From RGIG426 sp045598965 (lineage in GTDB: Bacteria; Bacillota; Clostridia; Oscillospirales; Acutalibacteraceae), in contig JAZRVH010000027.1 of the NCBI GenBank assembly GCA_045598965.1, forward strand, positions 6,361 through 70,360: a stretch of 64,000 nucleotides of DNA. Reading direction: 5' to 3'. The notes beneath the pieces were generated by a model that was not told the origin of the DNA, made no database searches, and saw nothing but the letters and a program-made list of their open reading frames with translations. Below are positions 45,654 through 53,862 of the stretch, piece after piece. How positions within the stretch are numbered: the stretch's first letter is position 1; every line of letters starts with the position of its first letter. The position numbers and the translations under genes were made by a program.

Positions 45654-47282
45654 ATGGCAAAACAGATTTTATACGGCGAGGAAGCCCGCAAAGCTCTGCA
45701 AACGGGTGTGGATAAACTTGCCGATACCGTGAAAATCACGATGGGTCCCCGTGGCAGAAACGTGGTGCTGGACAAACAGTACGGTGCACCGCTCATCACC
45801 AACGACGGCGTGACCATCGCAAAGGAAATTGAGCTGGAGGACCCGTTTGAAAATATGGGTGCTCAGCTTGTGAAAGAGGTGGCGACCAAAACCAACGATA
45901 TCGCCGGCGACGGTACGACCACTGCGACCTTGCTTGCCCAAGCCCTTATCCGTGAGGGTATGAAAAACGTGGCGGCGGGTGCGAATCCCGTCGGCGTCAA
46001 ACGTGGCATCCAAAAAGCGGTTGACGCTGTGGTTGCCCGTGTGGCAGAAAATTCGAAAACGGTGTCCGGCTCAACCGATATTGCCCGTGTGGCGACGATT
46101 TCCGCCGGTGACGAAGCTATCGGCACCTTGATTGCCGAGGCGATGGAAAAGGTTTCTGCCGACGGCGTTATTACCATCGAGGAGTCCAAAACTGCCGATA
46201 CCTATTCCGAGGTTGTGGAGGGTATGCAGTTTGACCGTGGGTATATTACCCCATATATGGTTACTGATACCGACAAGATGGAAGCGGTTATCGACGATGC
46301 ATTTTTGCTGATTACCGACAGAAAAATCTCCAACATTCAGGATATTCTTCCTCTGTTGGAGCAGGTGTTGCAAGCAGGCAAAAAACTGGTTATTATCGCC
46401 GAGGATATCGAGGGTGAGGCGTTGACCACGCTGATTGTCAACAAGCTTCGTGGCACCTTCACTTGCGTGGCGGTGAAAGCCCCCGGCTTCGGCGACCGCC
46501 GCAAAGAGATGTTGCAGGATATCGCCACCTTGACCGGCGGTACGGTGATTTCCGACGAGGTGGGTCTGGAGCTGAAAGAGACGACCATTGACTTGCTCGG
46601 CCGTGCCCGCCAGGTGAAAGTACAAAAAGAAAACACCATTATCGTGGACGGTGCCGGCGATGCCTCCGCTATCGGCGGCCGTGTGGCACAAATCCGCACC
46701 CAGATTGAAAATACCACCTCCGATTTCGACCGTGAGAAGCTGCAAGAGCGTTTGGCGAAGTTGGCAGGCGGTGTGGCGGTTATCAAAGTCGGTGCCGCTA
46801 CCGAGGTGGAAATGAAAGAGAAAAAGCTCCGCATTGAGGATGCGTTGTCTTCCACCAAGGCGGCTGTTGAAGAAGGCATTGTCGCCGGCGGCGGCGTGGC
46901 CCTTGTCAATGCGTTGGCGGTTCTTGACCCGATGATTGATGCGGCGGATGGCGACGAAAAAACCGGTCTTTGCATCGTGAAAAAAGCCCTCGAAGAGCCG
47001 GTACGTCAGATCGCTCTCAACGCCGGTATGGAGGGTAGCGTTATCATTGACAAAATCCGCACCAGCGAGAAAGTTAACTACGGTTACGATTTTGCCGGCG
47101 ATACCTATACCGATATGTTTGATGCCGGTATTGTCGACCCGACCAAGGTGACCCGTTCTGCGTTGCAAAATGCGGCATCTGTGGCGGCGATGGTGCTGAC
47201 CACCGAGTCTCTTGTTACCGATATCAAAGAGCCGCAACCGCCGATGCCGGCGGGCGGTGCCGATATGGGCGGTATGTACTAA
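45654..47282 (+). CDS. groEL: Chaperonin GroEL
   Basis: 542 residues. ATP-site motifs are TMGPRGRNVVLDK and NDIAGDGTTTATLLAQ. The C-terminus ends GGADMGGMY, related to the GGM tail. It forms the folding chamber with GroES. It begins 23 bases after groES with GAAGGAG upstream. Confidence 0.98.
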   Translation: MAKQILYGEEARKALQTGVDKLADTVKITMGPRGRNVVLDKQYGAPLITNDGVTIAKEIELEDPFENMGAQLVKEVATKTNDIAGDGTTTATLLAQALIREGMKNVAAGANPVGVKRGIQKAVDAVVARVAENSKTVSGSTDIARVATISAGDEAIGTLIAEAMEKVSADGVITIEESKTADTYSEVVEGMQFDRGYITPYMVTDTDKMEAVIDDAFLLITDRKISNIQDILPLLEQVLQAGKKLVIIAEDIEGEALTTLIVNKLRGTFTCVAVKAPGFGDRRKEMLQDIATLTGGTVISDEVGLELKETTIDLLGRARQVKVQKENTIIVDGAGDASAIGGRVAQIRTQIENTTSDFDREKLQERLAKLAGGVAVIKVGAATEVEMKEKKLRIEDALSSTKAAVEEGIVAGGGVALVNALAVLDPMIDAADGDEKTGLCIVKKALEEPVRQIALNAGMEGSVIIDKIRTSEKVNYGYDFAGDTYTDMFDAGIVDPTKVTRSALQNAASVAAMVLTTESLVTDIKEPQPPMPAGGADMGGMY

Positions 47283-47291
47283 GCCAAAATA

Positions 47292-47326
47292 AAAAGAGCA
47301 GGAACGAAGTTCCTGCTCTTTTTTAT
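47292..47326. terminator. Terminator of groESL
   Basis: AAAAAGAGCAGGAAC and GTTCCTGCTCTTTTT around a three-base loop. Because both flanks are A/T-rich it may also end the convergent galU transcript. Confidence 0.9.
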
Positions 47327-47333
47327 GTGTTGT

Positions 47334-48206
47334 TTAGAATGTAGCGACTAATTCTTTTAAGTACGCTTTGAATTCCTCGCCGAGATCGGGGCGGGAAAGG
47401 GCGACCTCGCAGTTTGCCTGCAAAATGCCTAATTTGTTGCCCATATCGTAGCGTATGCCGGTGAACGGAACGCCGGTCATACCGACCGTACGGGCGAGCA
47501 TTTTCATAGCGTCGGTGAGTTGGATTTCGCCGCCGGCACCGGGAGCTGTTTGCTCCAAAATGGGGAAGATATCCGGTGTCAGCACCACACGACCCAAAAT
47601 GGCATACGGGGATAACACTTCCTCCGGTGTGGGTTTTTCAATCATATCGGACACGTAAAAACAGCCGTCGCCGGTTGGCTCGATTCTGACCGAGCTGTAT
47701 TTGCCGATGGCTTCGGCAGAAACCTCGTGAATACCCAAGACGCCTTTTCCGTGGGCCTCAAACGCACGGCACAGTTGGGCACAAGCGGGGTCCTCGCCGA
47801 TGATGACGTCATCGCCATACAGCACGGCGAACGGTTCGTCCCCGACAAAGGATTTGGCACACAGAACGGCGTGGCCGAGACCTTTGGTTTCTTTTTGACG
47901 GACGAAAGTGATGTTCGCCAAATCGGTGATGCGGCGAACCTCGTCCAAATCGTCTAATTTTCCGGATTTTTCAAGACGCTGTTCCAGCTCAACCGCATGG
48001 TCAAAATGGTCTTCAATGAGACCTTTACCTCGGTTGGTGATAATCAAAATGTCCTCAATGCCGGAGCGAACCGCTTCCTCAACGATGTATTGGATAGCGG
48101 GACGGTCCACAATGGGCAACATTTCTTTGGGCATCACTTTGGAGGCGGGGAGCACACGGGTACCGAGACCTGCCGCCGGAATAACGGCCTTTTTGACTTT
48201 TGCCAT
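47334..48206 (-). CDS. galU: UTP-glucose-1-phosphate uridylyltransferase
   Basis: 290 residues. The nucleotidyltransferase loop is AAGLGTRVLPASKVMPKEML, followed by the uridine/sugar motifs VLYGDDVI and GAGGEIQLTDAM. It makes UDP-glucose for surface polysaccharide and glycolipid synthesis. AAAAGGAG precedes the ATG. It follows a zinc-finger membrane protein gene by 21 bases, apparently in one operon. Confidence 0.96.
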   Translation of the reverse strand: MAKVKKAVIPAAGLGTRVLPASKVMPKEMLPIVDRPAIQYIVEEAVRSGIEDILIITNRGKGLIEDHFDHAVELEQRLEKSGKLDDLDEVRRITDLANITFVRQKETKGLGHAVLCAKSFVGDEPFAVLYGDDVIIGEDPACAQLCRAFEAHGKGVLGIHEVSAEAIGKYSSVRIEPTGDGCFYVSDMIEKPTPEEVLSPYAILGRVVLTPDIFPILEQTAPGAGGEIQLTDAMKMLARTVGMTGVPFTGIRYDMGNKLGILQANCEVALSRPDLGEEFKAYLKELVATF

Positions 48207-48227
48207 ACCGATTCTCCTTTTAGGTGG

Positions 48228-49241
48228 TTACATAAACAGTGAATTTAAGATAAGGGGGAAGAAATACCACACGAGATAAGAAATCATCCCCAACACGGCG
48301 GAGGTGCCGCCGGCAACCGGCAGAATATCCCGATATTCGTTGCCGAATTTTTGTTTTGCTTTACGGATTTTGTGCAAGCAGGTATGCTCATAAATGGCGT
48401 TACCCATCGCACCGAAAAAGAGGTGAAGCACGGCGGACACGAGGGTAAACATCGAAATGATGGCGAGATATTTGTTGAGAGAGTCGTCAGCCATACAGAC
48501 TTGGATGCGTTCCATCATATCGGCATAGCTTTCGCCGCCGGAAAACAAGTTCAATTTAACGATTTCAATATAGTCGACAATCACTTGTTGAAGAAGCGAA
48601 AACAGCATCATCAATCCGCCGGTCAAATAGCATTTGCGATATAAAAGCCAAAACGGGGTGAAGATGAACGCCGCCCAGTTCCATTTAACCGATTTTCCGG
48701 TTTGCTCAAATTTGGCAAATGCGGGCATATAATACGGTTCGTTTCGTCCGACGGTTTTGGCGACATCCGCCGCTTTTTCTCCGCCGATTTCCATATCGGG
48801 GTCAACACCGCCGGTGTTTTGTACCGGAGCGTGAAACGGAACGTAGGTGAATTCACGGAATGTGCCGCCGGGGAACGGAACTTGGCCGAAACGGGTAGAG
48901 GCATGGGGTTCGGATTCGTCCGGTTCAGAGGAGGTTTCTGTATCAATCGAGCGTCCGCAATGCCCACAGAATTCCGCAAAGCGTGGATTGTCGAATCCGC
49001 AATGGGGGCAACGACGAGTGGAAGAAGCTTCTTCGGTGTTGTCCTGCTTTGCGTTGGTTTTGGCATTTTCACGAGACCATTGCTCGCTTGTGCCGTGGGT
49101 TTCCTCGAAATGGCAATGACCCGTTTCTAAAAAACACGCCCGATGGTGAGGGGCACCGCACACGGGACAGACAACAATATCGTCCTCTTTTTGAAATTTT
49201 TTTTGGCAAACGGGGCAGGATTGCCCTTCGGAAAAGAACAT
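48228..49241 (-). CDS. Zinc-finger membrane protein (RING-like plus zinc ribbon, DUF2628-like)
   Basis: 337 residues. N-terminal treble-clef/RING-like cysteines (CPVCQKKF, CPVCGAPHHRACF, GHCHF) belong to the prokaryotic RING-finger-like type. A zinc ribbon follows (CPHCGFDNPRFAEFCGHCG), then a low-complexity linker and a C-terminal part with three or four membrane segments beginning WAAFIFTPFWLLYRKCY, typical of DUF2628. Function is unknown; the zinc fingers should face the cytoplasm. The start at 49241 follows GAAAGGAGG; an ORF from 49259 contains that site. Confidence 0.75.
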   Translation of the reverse strand: MFFSEGQSCPVCQKKFQKEDDIVVCPVCGAPHHRACFLETGHCHFEETHGTSEQWSRENAKTNAKQDNTEEASSTRRCPHCGFDNPRFAEFCGHCGRSIDTETSSEPDESEPHASTRFGQVPFPGGTFREFTYVPFHAPVQNTGGVDPDMEIGGEKAADVAKTVGRNEPYYMPAFAKFEQTGKSVKWNWAAFIFTPFWLLYRKCYLTGGLMMLFSLLQQVIVDYIEIVKLNLFSGGESYADMMERIQVCMADDSLNKYLAIISMFTLVSAVLHLFFGAMGNAIYEHTCLHKIRKAKQKFGNEYRDILPVAGGTSAVLGMISYLVWYFFPLILNSLFM

Positions 49242-49274
49242 ACAAACGCCTCCTTTCAAGAGTGGCTGATTTCT

Positions 49275-49303
49275 ATTGTATCCGCTTTATAAAAAAAGTG
49301 CAA
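49275..49303 (-). promoter_or_regulatory. Promoter of the zinc-finger/galU operon
   Basis: On the minus strand TTGCAC, a 17-base spacer, then TACAAT, about 25 bases before the ribosome site. Confidence 0.55.
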
Positions 49304-49351
49304 GCCCATTTATAAAGATTTATAAAATGTTCACGAATTCCCGTTTTTTCG

Positions 49352-49380
49352 TTGCATTTTTGTGGAAAAACCGCTATAAT
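49352..49380 (+). promoter_or_regulatory. murD promoter
   Basis: TTGCAT, a 17-base spacer and TATAAT, about 26 bases before the murD ATG. Confidence 0.75.
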
Positions 49381-49405
49381 GAGAAAGATAAAGGGAGTGT
49401 GCAGT

Positions 49406-50791
49406 ATGAACGAAAAAGCAAAACAGTTTTTCTTAGATATGAAAGGTAAAACCGTGGCGATTTGCGGTATCGGCAAAAACAATCGTCCGGTAATTGAACA
49501 GTTTTTGAAAGCCGGTGCTTTTGTGCGGGCTTGCGACAAGCGGTCGTGGGAGCAACTGGGAGATGTGGCGGAATCGCTTACGAAAAAAGGTGTCAAGCTG
49601 TGTCTTGGCGAAACCTATCTTGACGATTTTTCCGGCGTTGATCTCATTTTGCGTACTCCCGGAATGAAGCCGTATTTCCCTCAGTTTGAGGCGGCACGCA
49701 AGGCGGGAATTCCCGTCACCTCCGAAATGGAGCTGTTTTTTGATTTATCGCCGGCACCGATTTATGCGGTGACCGGTTCGGACGGAAAGACCACCACAAC
49801 AACGATTATTGCGGGATTGCTTGCCGCCGCCGGAAAAACGGTGCATTTAGGCGGCAATATCGGTCGTCCGCTTTTGCCGCTGATTGATGAGGTGAAGCCG
49901 GAGGATGTCGTGGTGGTGGAGCTTTCCAGCTTCCAGCTTACGATGATGGAAAAGGCACCGCACGTAGCGGTGGTGACCAATGTGGCACCCAACCATTTAG
50001 ATTGGCACACAGATATGCAGGAATATATCGAAGCTAAACGCAACTTGGTTGCGTTTCAAGGCGAGAACGATCGAGCGGTGTTGAACGCCGATAACGAGGT
50101 AACTGCCGATTTTGCCAAAACGGCGACAGCGGGTCAAGTGTTTACCTTTTCTCGCCGTGCCCCGCAAGAGGGGGCGTGGCTCAACGATGCGGGCGTGTTG
50201 TGCGTTACGGTGGGAGGCAAGACGACCGAGGTGGTTTTGGCTTCGGATATTCTTATTCCGGGCGTACATAACGTTGAAAACTATTTGGCGGCCATTGCGG
50301 CGACTTGGGGCGAAGTGCCGGTGGACGTTATTGTGCAATACGCCAAAACCTTTGGCGGCGTGCCTCACCGAAGCGAGTTAGTGCGGGTGCTTCACGGGGT
50401 AAAATGGTATAACGACTCTATCGGAAGCAGTCCCTCTCGCACCATAGCGGGGCTTCGCTCCTTTGACCGCAAGGTTATTCTTATTGCCGGCGGTTATGAC
50501 AAACATATCCCGTATACGCCGCTTGGCGAGGTGGCAAAGGATACGGTGAAATCCGCCATTTTGGTGGGAGCAACGGCACCGGCGATTGAAACGGCGATTC
50601 GGGCCTATTCCGATTTGCCCATTGTGCACGTCGGGTCGATGGCAGAAGCGGTTGAGGAGGCGTCTCGTCAGGCGACGGACGGGGATATCGTCTTTATGTC
50701 ACCGGCGTCGGCGAGCTTTGATATGTACACCAATTTCGAGGAGCGGGGCGACTGGTTCAAGTTCCTCGTGATGGCACTTCCCGATGCTTGA
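49406..50791 (+). CDS. murD: UDP-N-acetylmuramoyl-L-alanine:D-glutamate ligase
   Basis: 461 residues. The ATP loop GSDGKTTTTTIIAGLL, the Mur-ligase motif NVAPNHLDWH and the C-terminal VKWYNDSIGSSP fit MurD. It adds D-glutamate to UDP-MurNAc-L-Ala in peptidoglycan synthesis. The start at 49406 follows AAAGGGAG; an ORF from 49352 overlaps the promoter. It is not in a dcw cluster here but heads a small operon with the next two genes. Confidence 0.95.
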   Translation: MNEKAKQFFLDMKGKTVAICGIGKNNRPVIEQFLKAGAFVRACDKRSWEQLGDVAESLTKKGVKLCLGETYLDDFSGVDLILRTPGMKPYFPQFEAARKAGIPVTSEMELFFDLSPAPIYAVTGSDGKTTTTTIIAGLLAAAGKTVHLGGNIGRPLLPLIDEVKPEDVVVVELSSFQLTMMEKAPHVAVVTNVAPNHLDWHTDMQEYIEAKRNLVAFQGENDRAVLNADNEVTADFAKTATAGQVFTFSRRAPQEGAWLNDAGVLCVTVGGKTTEVVLASDILIPGVHNVENYLAAIAATWGEVPVDVIVQYAKTFGGVPHRSELVRVLHGVKWYNDSIGSSPSRTIAGLRSFDRKVILIAGGYDKHIPYTPLGEVAKDTVKSAILVGATAPAIETAIRAYSDLPIVHVGSMAEAVEEASRQATDGDIVFMSPASASFDMYTNFEERGDWFKFLVMALPDA

Positions 50792-51530
50792 GCTGTGTAC
50801 CGCCGCCACTCTACCTTCGCTTGATTTAACGCAGGAGGCAGGAGTACGGATTGCGGCACAGGTGGAAGCGTATGGGTTAAATCAGCCTTTTTTTCTTGTG
50901 TATAAAGGAGCGGACGGCAGCGTCCTCTCGATTTTGGATCATGCGGCAACGCTTCTTGCGGGGGATGACCCTGACGAGGTGTTTTGCTTTTTGCAGATGT
51001 CGCCCGAGATAACCTCTCTGCGTACCGATAAAGAGACCGCAATACACTTTGCCGCCGAGCGGGGATTTTCCGTTTCTTTTGGTGCGGTGCTGAAAGCCCC
51101 GACCACAGTGGGTGATGAAGTGGATGCGGCGGTGGTGTCTGTGACCCCTGCCGACTATTATCCCCTTGCCAAAGCGGTGTTTTTAGATTCGATGCTGCCC
51201 TTTGACGGCTGGTATGCGGACGTGACCCATCGGGTAAGACGGGGCTGTTGCCGCCTTTGCGGTATCGTGGAAGACGACAAGTTGGTTTCCGGAGCGATGA
51301 CGGTGGCACAAACACAGGGTGCCTGGCTTCTCGGCACGGTTTGTACCGACCCCGCTTTTCGTCGCCGTGGGTATGCCGCCGCTTGTGTGACAGCACTGGC
51401 AAAGGCGGGAACGTCGCTTGGAAATGCGGTTATGATTGCCGCTAAAAACCCGTCGGCGAAGAAACTATATGAGTCGCTGGGTTTTACGGTTTGCGGCGAA
51501 TGGGGTCAAGTGGATTTTTTTGAAAAATGA
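50784..51530 (+). CDS. GNAT-family N-acetyltransferase
   Basis: 248 residues. The C-terminal 130 residues have GNAT motif A (TVCTDPAFRRRGYAAACVTA) and the B-like KNPSAKKLYESLGF. The N-terminal half is divergent, as in two-domain GNATs. It overlaps the murD end by eight bases, so translation is coupled. The acceptor is unknown; a cell-wall precursor or a peptide terminus are possibilities. Confidence 0.85.
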   Translation: MLELCTAATLPSLDLTQEAGVRIAAQVEAYGLNQPFFLVYKGADGSVLSILDHAATLLAGDDPDEVFCFLQMSPEITSLRTDKETAIHFAAERGFSVSFGAVLKAPTTVGDEVDAAVVSVTPADYYPLAKAVFLDSMLPFDGWYADVTHRVRRGCCRLCGIVEDDKLVSGAMTVAQTQGAWLLGTVCTDPAFRRRGYAAACVTALAKAGTSLGNAVMIAAKNPSAKKLYESLGFTVCGEWGQVDFFEK

Positions 51531-51540
51531 GGGAATGGAT

Positions 51541-52815
51541 ATGGTATCACCGTTTTTTAACGTTAACGAAAAGTTGAATGCTCTTTCCGAAAAGGCATTG
51601 GAAATGGCGGCTCCTCGCTTCGCTCACATTGATGAGGTGGCGGAATACAATGTGCAAAAGGTGTTGGCGGCGTTCGGCGAACACCGTGTCAGTGAAAGTC
51701 ACTTTGTCCCCACCACCGGCTATGGTTACGGCGACAGAGGACGAGATACATTGGATGCGGTGTTTGCCCAAGTGATGGGAGCGGAGGATGCCCTCGTACG
51801 CCACAGCATTGTATCCGGCACCCATGCGATTACGATTGCTTTGTTCGGTGTGCTTCGCCCGGGAGATACCCTGCTTGCCGCCACCGGTGCCCCTTACGAT
51901 ACGTTGGAGACAACTATCGGTCACAAGCGAGAGGCGGCAGGCTCGCTTTGCGAGTTTGGTGTGGGATACGCCGAGGTGCCGCTGACAGCAGAAAAGACAC
52001 CGGATTTAGAGGGGATTGCTGCTGCACTTTCGGACAAAAGCATTAAAATGGTACATATTCAGCGTTCCCGAGGCTACGACACACGCCCGTCGCTGAAAAT
52101 TGCGGATATTAAAGCGATTATCGACACGGTGCGAGCGGTGCGAGACGATGTGTGTGTGTTTGTGGATAACTGTTATGGCGAGTTTGCCGAAACGGTTGAG
52201 CCTACGCAGGTGGGGGCGGATTTGATGGCGGGCTCGCTTATCAAAAATGCCGGCGGTGGTATTGCTCAAAACGGTGGATATCTTTGCGGAAAAGCGAAGT
52301 ATGTTGAGCTGTGTGCCGCCCGCATGACTACTCCCGGCCTCGGCCGAGAGGTGGGGGCATCGCTCGGTCACAACCGAGATCTGTTTATGGGACTTTTTCA
52401 CGCACCGCAGGTGGTGGGAGAGGCCATGAAAACCGCTGTTTATGCCGCCTCCTTGTTTGATTTGCTTGGCTACGATGTGTCACCGAAGCCTTTGGAGGAG
52501 CGGGGCGATATCATTCAAGTGGTGTTTTGCAAATCCGCCGAGGCACTGTGCTCCTTTTGCCGTGGGATGCAACGGGGAGCTCCGGTGGATGCGTTTGTGG
52601 TACCCGAGCCCAGCGATATGCCCGGCTATGCGTCTCAGGTAATTATGGCGGCGGGAGCGTTTACCGCCGGTTCCTCTATTGAGTTGTCTGCTGACGCTCC
52701 GCTTAGAGAGCCGTTTGCCGCCTTTATGCAAGGCGGGCTCAATTTCCACGCCGGCAAGCTCGGTGTGCTTTTGGCTGCTCAAACTATGTTGGAGGATGGC
52801 ATTTTTACCCTCTGA
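51541..52815 (+). CDS. PLP-dependent methionine gamma-lyase-like protein (Alum_res family)
   Basis: 424 residues of the fold-type I PLP family once called aluminium resistance protein, common in Firmicutes. The likely PLP lysine lies in MAGSLIKNAGGGIA, preceded by the aspartate in VFVDNCYGEF; YGYGDRGRDTLDAVFAQV near the N-terminus is also family-typical. Function is not settled; C-S lyase activity is assumed. Of several in-frame starts, ATG 51541 has a GAGGG site seven bases upstream. Confidence 0.88.
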   Translation: MVSPFFNVNEKLNALSEKALEMAAPRFAHIDEVAEYNVQKVLAAFGEHRVSESHFVPTTGYGYGDRGRDTLDAVFAQVMGAEDALVRHSIVSGTHAITIALFGVLRPGDTLLAATGAPYDTLETTIGHKREAAGSLCEFGVGYAEVPLTAEKTPDLEGIAAALSDKSIKMVHIQRSRGYDTRPSLKIADIKAIIDTVRAVRDDVCVFVDNCYGEFAETVEPTQVGADLMAGSLIKNAGGGIAQNGGYLCGKAKYVELCAARMTTPGLGREVGASLGHNRDLFMGLFHAPQVVGEAMKTAVYAASLFDLLGYDVSPKPLEERGDIIQVVFCKSAEALCSFCRGMQRGAPVDAFVVPEPSDMPGYASQVIMAAGAFTAGSSIELSADAPLREPFAAFMQGGLNFHAGKLGVLLAAQTMLEDGIFTL

Positions 52816-52832
52816 AACCGACATGGTATATA

Positions 52833-52874
52833 ACCGCAGGTGAACCGTTTGGTGGTTACCTGCGGTTTTTATTT
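52833..52874 (+). terminator. Terminator of the murD operon
   Basis: AACCGCAGGT and ACCTGCGGTT arms with a longer loop, followed by TTTATTTTT. Confidence 0.85.
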
Positions 52875-52883
52875 TTCACGCTA

Positions 52884-52926
52884 TTCGACAAAATTCGACA
52901 TTTTCGAAACAATACTGTCGACAAAA
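52884..52926. promoter_or_regulatory. Cluster of Spo0A-box-like heptamers
   Basis: Two exact TTCGACA copies ten bases apart (52884-52890 and 52894-52900) and TGTCGAC overlapping GTCGACA at 52916-52923. TTCGACA/TGTCGAA is the Spo0A consensus. The cluster lies about 180 bases upstream of the promoter at 53107. A TGTCGAT lies near 53083 as well. In the rest of 52875-53106 I see only the hairpin at 53043. Confidence 0.55.
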
Positions 52927-53042
52927 TCGACGAAAAATATCAAAAATAATGCCGAAAACTGTATCACATATTGAGAATAGGCGATTTTTCTAAGCTGACA
53001 AGAAAATGACGGCACACCAACAAACGCAAGCGTGTAAAGTTG

Positions 53043-53074
53043 AACGGCTTTCCACGCAAAAACGCCGTTTTTGT
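53043..53074 (+). terminator. Terminator-like hairpin in intergenic region
   Basis: AACGGC and GCCGTT arms, a 15-base loop and a T-run. No coding sequence precedes it closely, so it may end a short untranslated RNA from about 52.9 kb; no clear promoter for such an RNA was found. Confidence 0.4.
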
Positions 53075-53106
53075 TCTTATATTGTCGATATCACTCACAA
53101 AAAATA

Positions 53107-53135
53107 TTGACAATTTGACTGAAATGTGGTATAAT
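53107..53135 (+). promoter_or_regulatory. Consensus promoter of the small zinc/HTH gene pair
   Basis: TTGACA, a 17-base spacer and TATAAT, 50 bases before the start at 53185. Confidence 0.85.
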
Positions 53136-53184
53136 GCAGGCAACCTCGAGGAAAGAAACTATTGGAAAAGAGGAACCATATTGT

Positions 53185-53391
53185 ATGTGTGAATTATGTC
53201 ACGAATCGCCGTGCTTGTTCGGTTGTCCCAACGCAGCGGCGACTCCGTCGATAGACAAAAACCGTTTAATTTGTGCTTGGTGCGATGAGCCCGTTTTTGA
53301 CGATGTGTATTATTTGATTGACGGCGATCCGGTTTGCAGCGATTGTGTTGAGGAATGCCGTTGCAACGGAACTGAACGGGAGGCGATGTAA
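53185..53391 (+). CDS. Small cysteine-rich zinc-binding protein
   Basis: 68 residues starting MCELCHESPCLFGCPNAA, with a second four-cysteine knuckle (CAWC and CSDC). Nine cysteines in all point to two zinc sites. Such small proteins are found in clostridial chromosomes and phages; no function is established. The ATG at 53185 follows GAGGA; a longer frame from 53134 begins inside the -10 element and is not credible. It is followed by the HTH gene after two bases. Confidence 0.7.
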   Translation: MCELCHESPCLFGCPNAAATPSIDKNRLICAWCDEPVFDDVYYLIDGDPVCSDCVEECRCNGTEREAM

Positions 53392-53393
53392 TC

Positions 53394-53789
53394 GTGGCGG
53401 GAAAATATCAGGCACTGTCCGAGGAGGGACTGCGTGCCAAGGAACGGTTGTCTCCCTGTTTTGAGAAAGCCCTTTTGCTTGAGGAGTTGACCCAAGAACG
53501 CTCGGATATTGCGGCGTATGGATTTCCGGAGGAAGCGGAATTGACCGCACGTATTGATGCGTTGTTTTCGGAGCTTGCCGATGATCGCCGCACGGTGGGA
53601 AAGCTTATTCACGAGACACCCTCTCTCACGTCGTTGGAGCGGCGTGTTTTGCGACTGCGTTACCTTTGTGCTGAGACGTGGGAGGTTATTGCTTTGCGGG
53701 TTTGCCGAGAGCGGGGATGTGTATTTTCCGCCTATCGTCGGGCGTTGAATAAGGTTGCCGAAACAATGCAGCTAAAAGAAGCGAGTTAA
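53394..53789 (+). CDS. Sigma-70 region 4-like HTH protein, ArpU/DUF1492-like
   Basis: 131 residues, GTG start with GGAGGCGAT upstream. The C-terminal half (LTSLERRVLRLRYLCAETWE, then an Ala/Arg-rich recognition helix region) resembles sigma region 4 as found in phage late-transcription regulators. The N-terminal half is a helical segment of unknown role. Together with the small zinc protein it resembles a fragment of a phage early/late regulatory region, but no other phage genes are nearby. Confidence 0.6.
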   Translation: MAGKYQALSEEGLRAKERLSPCFEKALLLEELTQERSDIAAYGFPEEAELTARIDALFSELADDRRTVGKLIHETPSLTSLERRVLRLRYLCAETWEVIALRVCRERGCVFSAYRRALNKVAETMQLKEAS

Positions 53790-53810
53790 ACGATTTGCAA
53801 AAAGAAACAT

Positions 53811-53850
53811 AAAAGCCACAGAAACGCTTTGCGTTTCTGTGGCTTTTTGA
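53811..53850. terminator. Bidirectional terminator between HTH gene and trpB
   Basis: AAAAGCCACAGAAACGC and GCGTTTCTGTGGCTTTT around a three-base loop, between convergent genes. Confidence 0.9.
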
Positions 53851-53862
53851 ATACACGGATTC

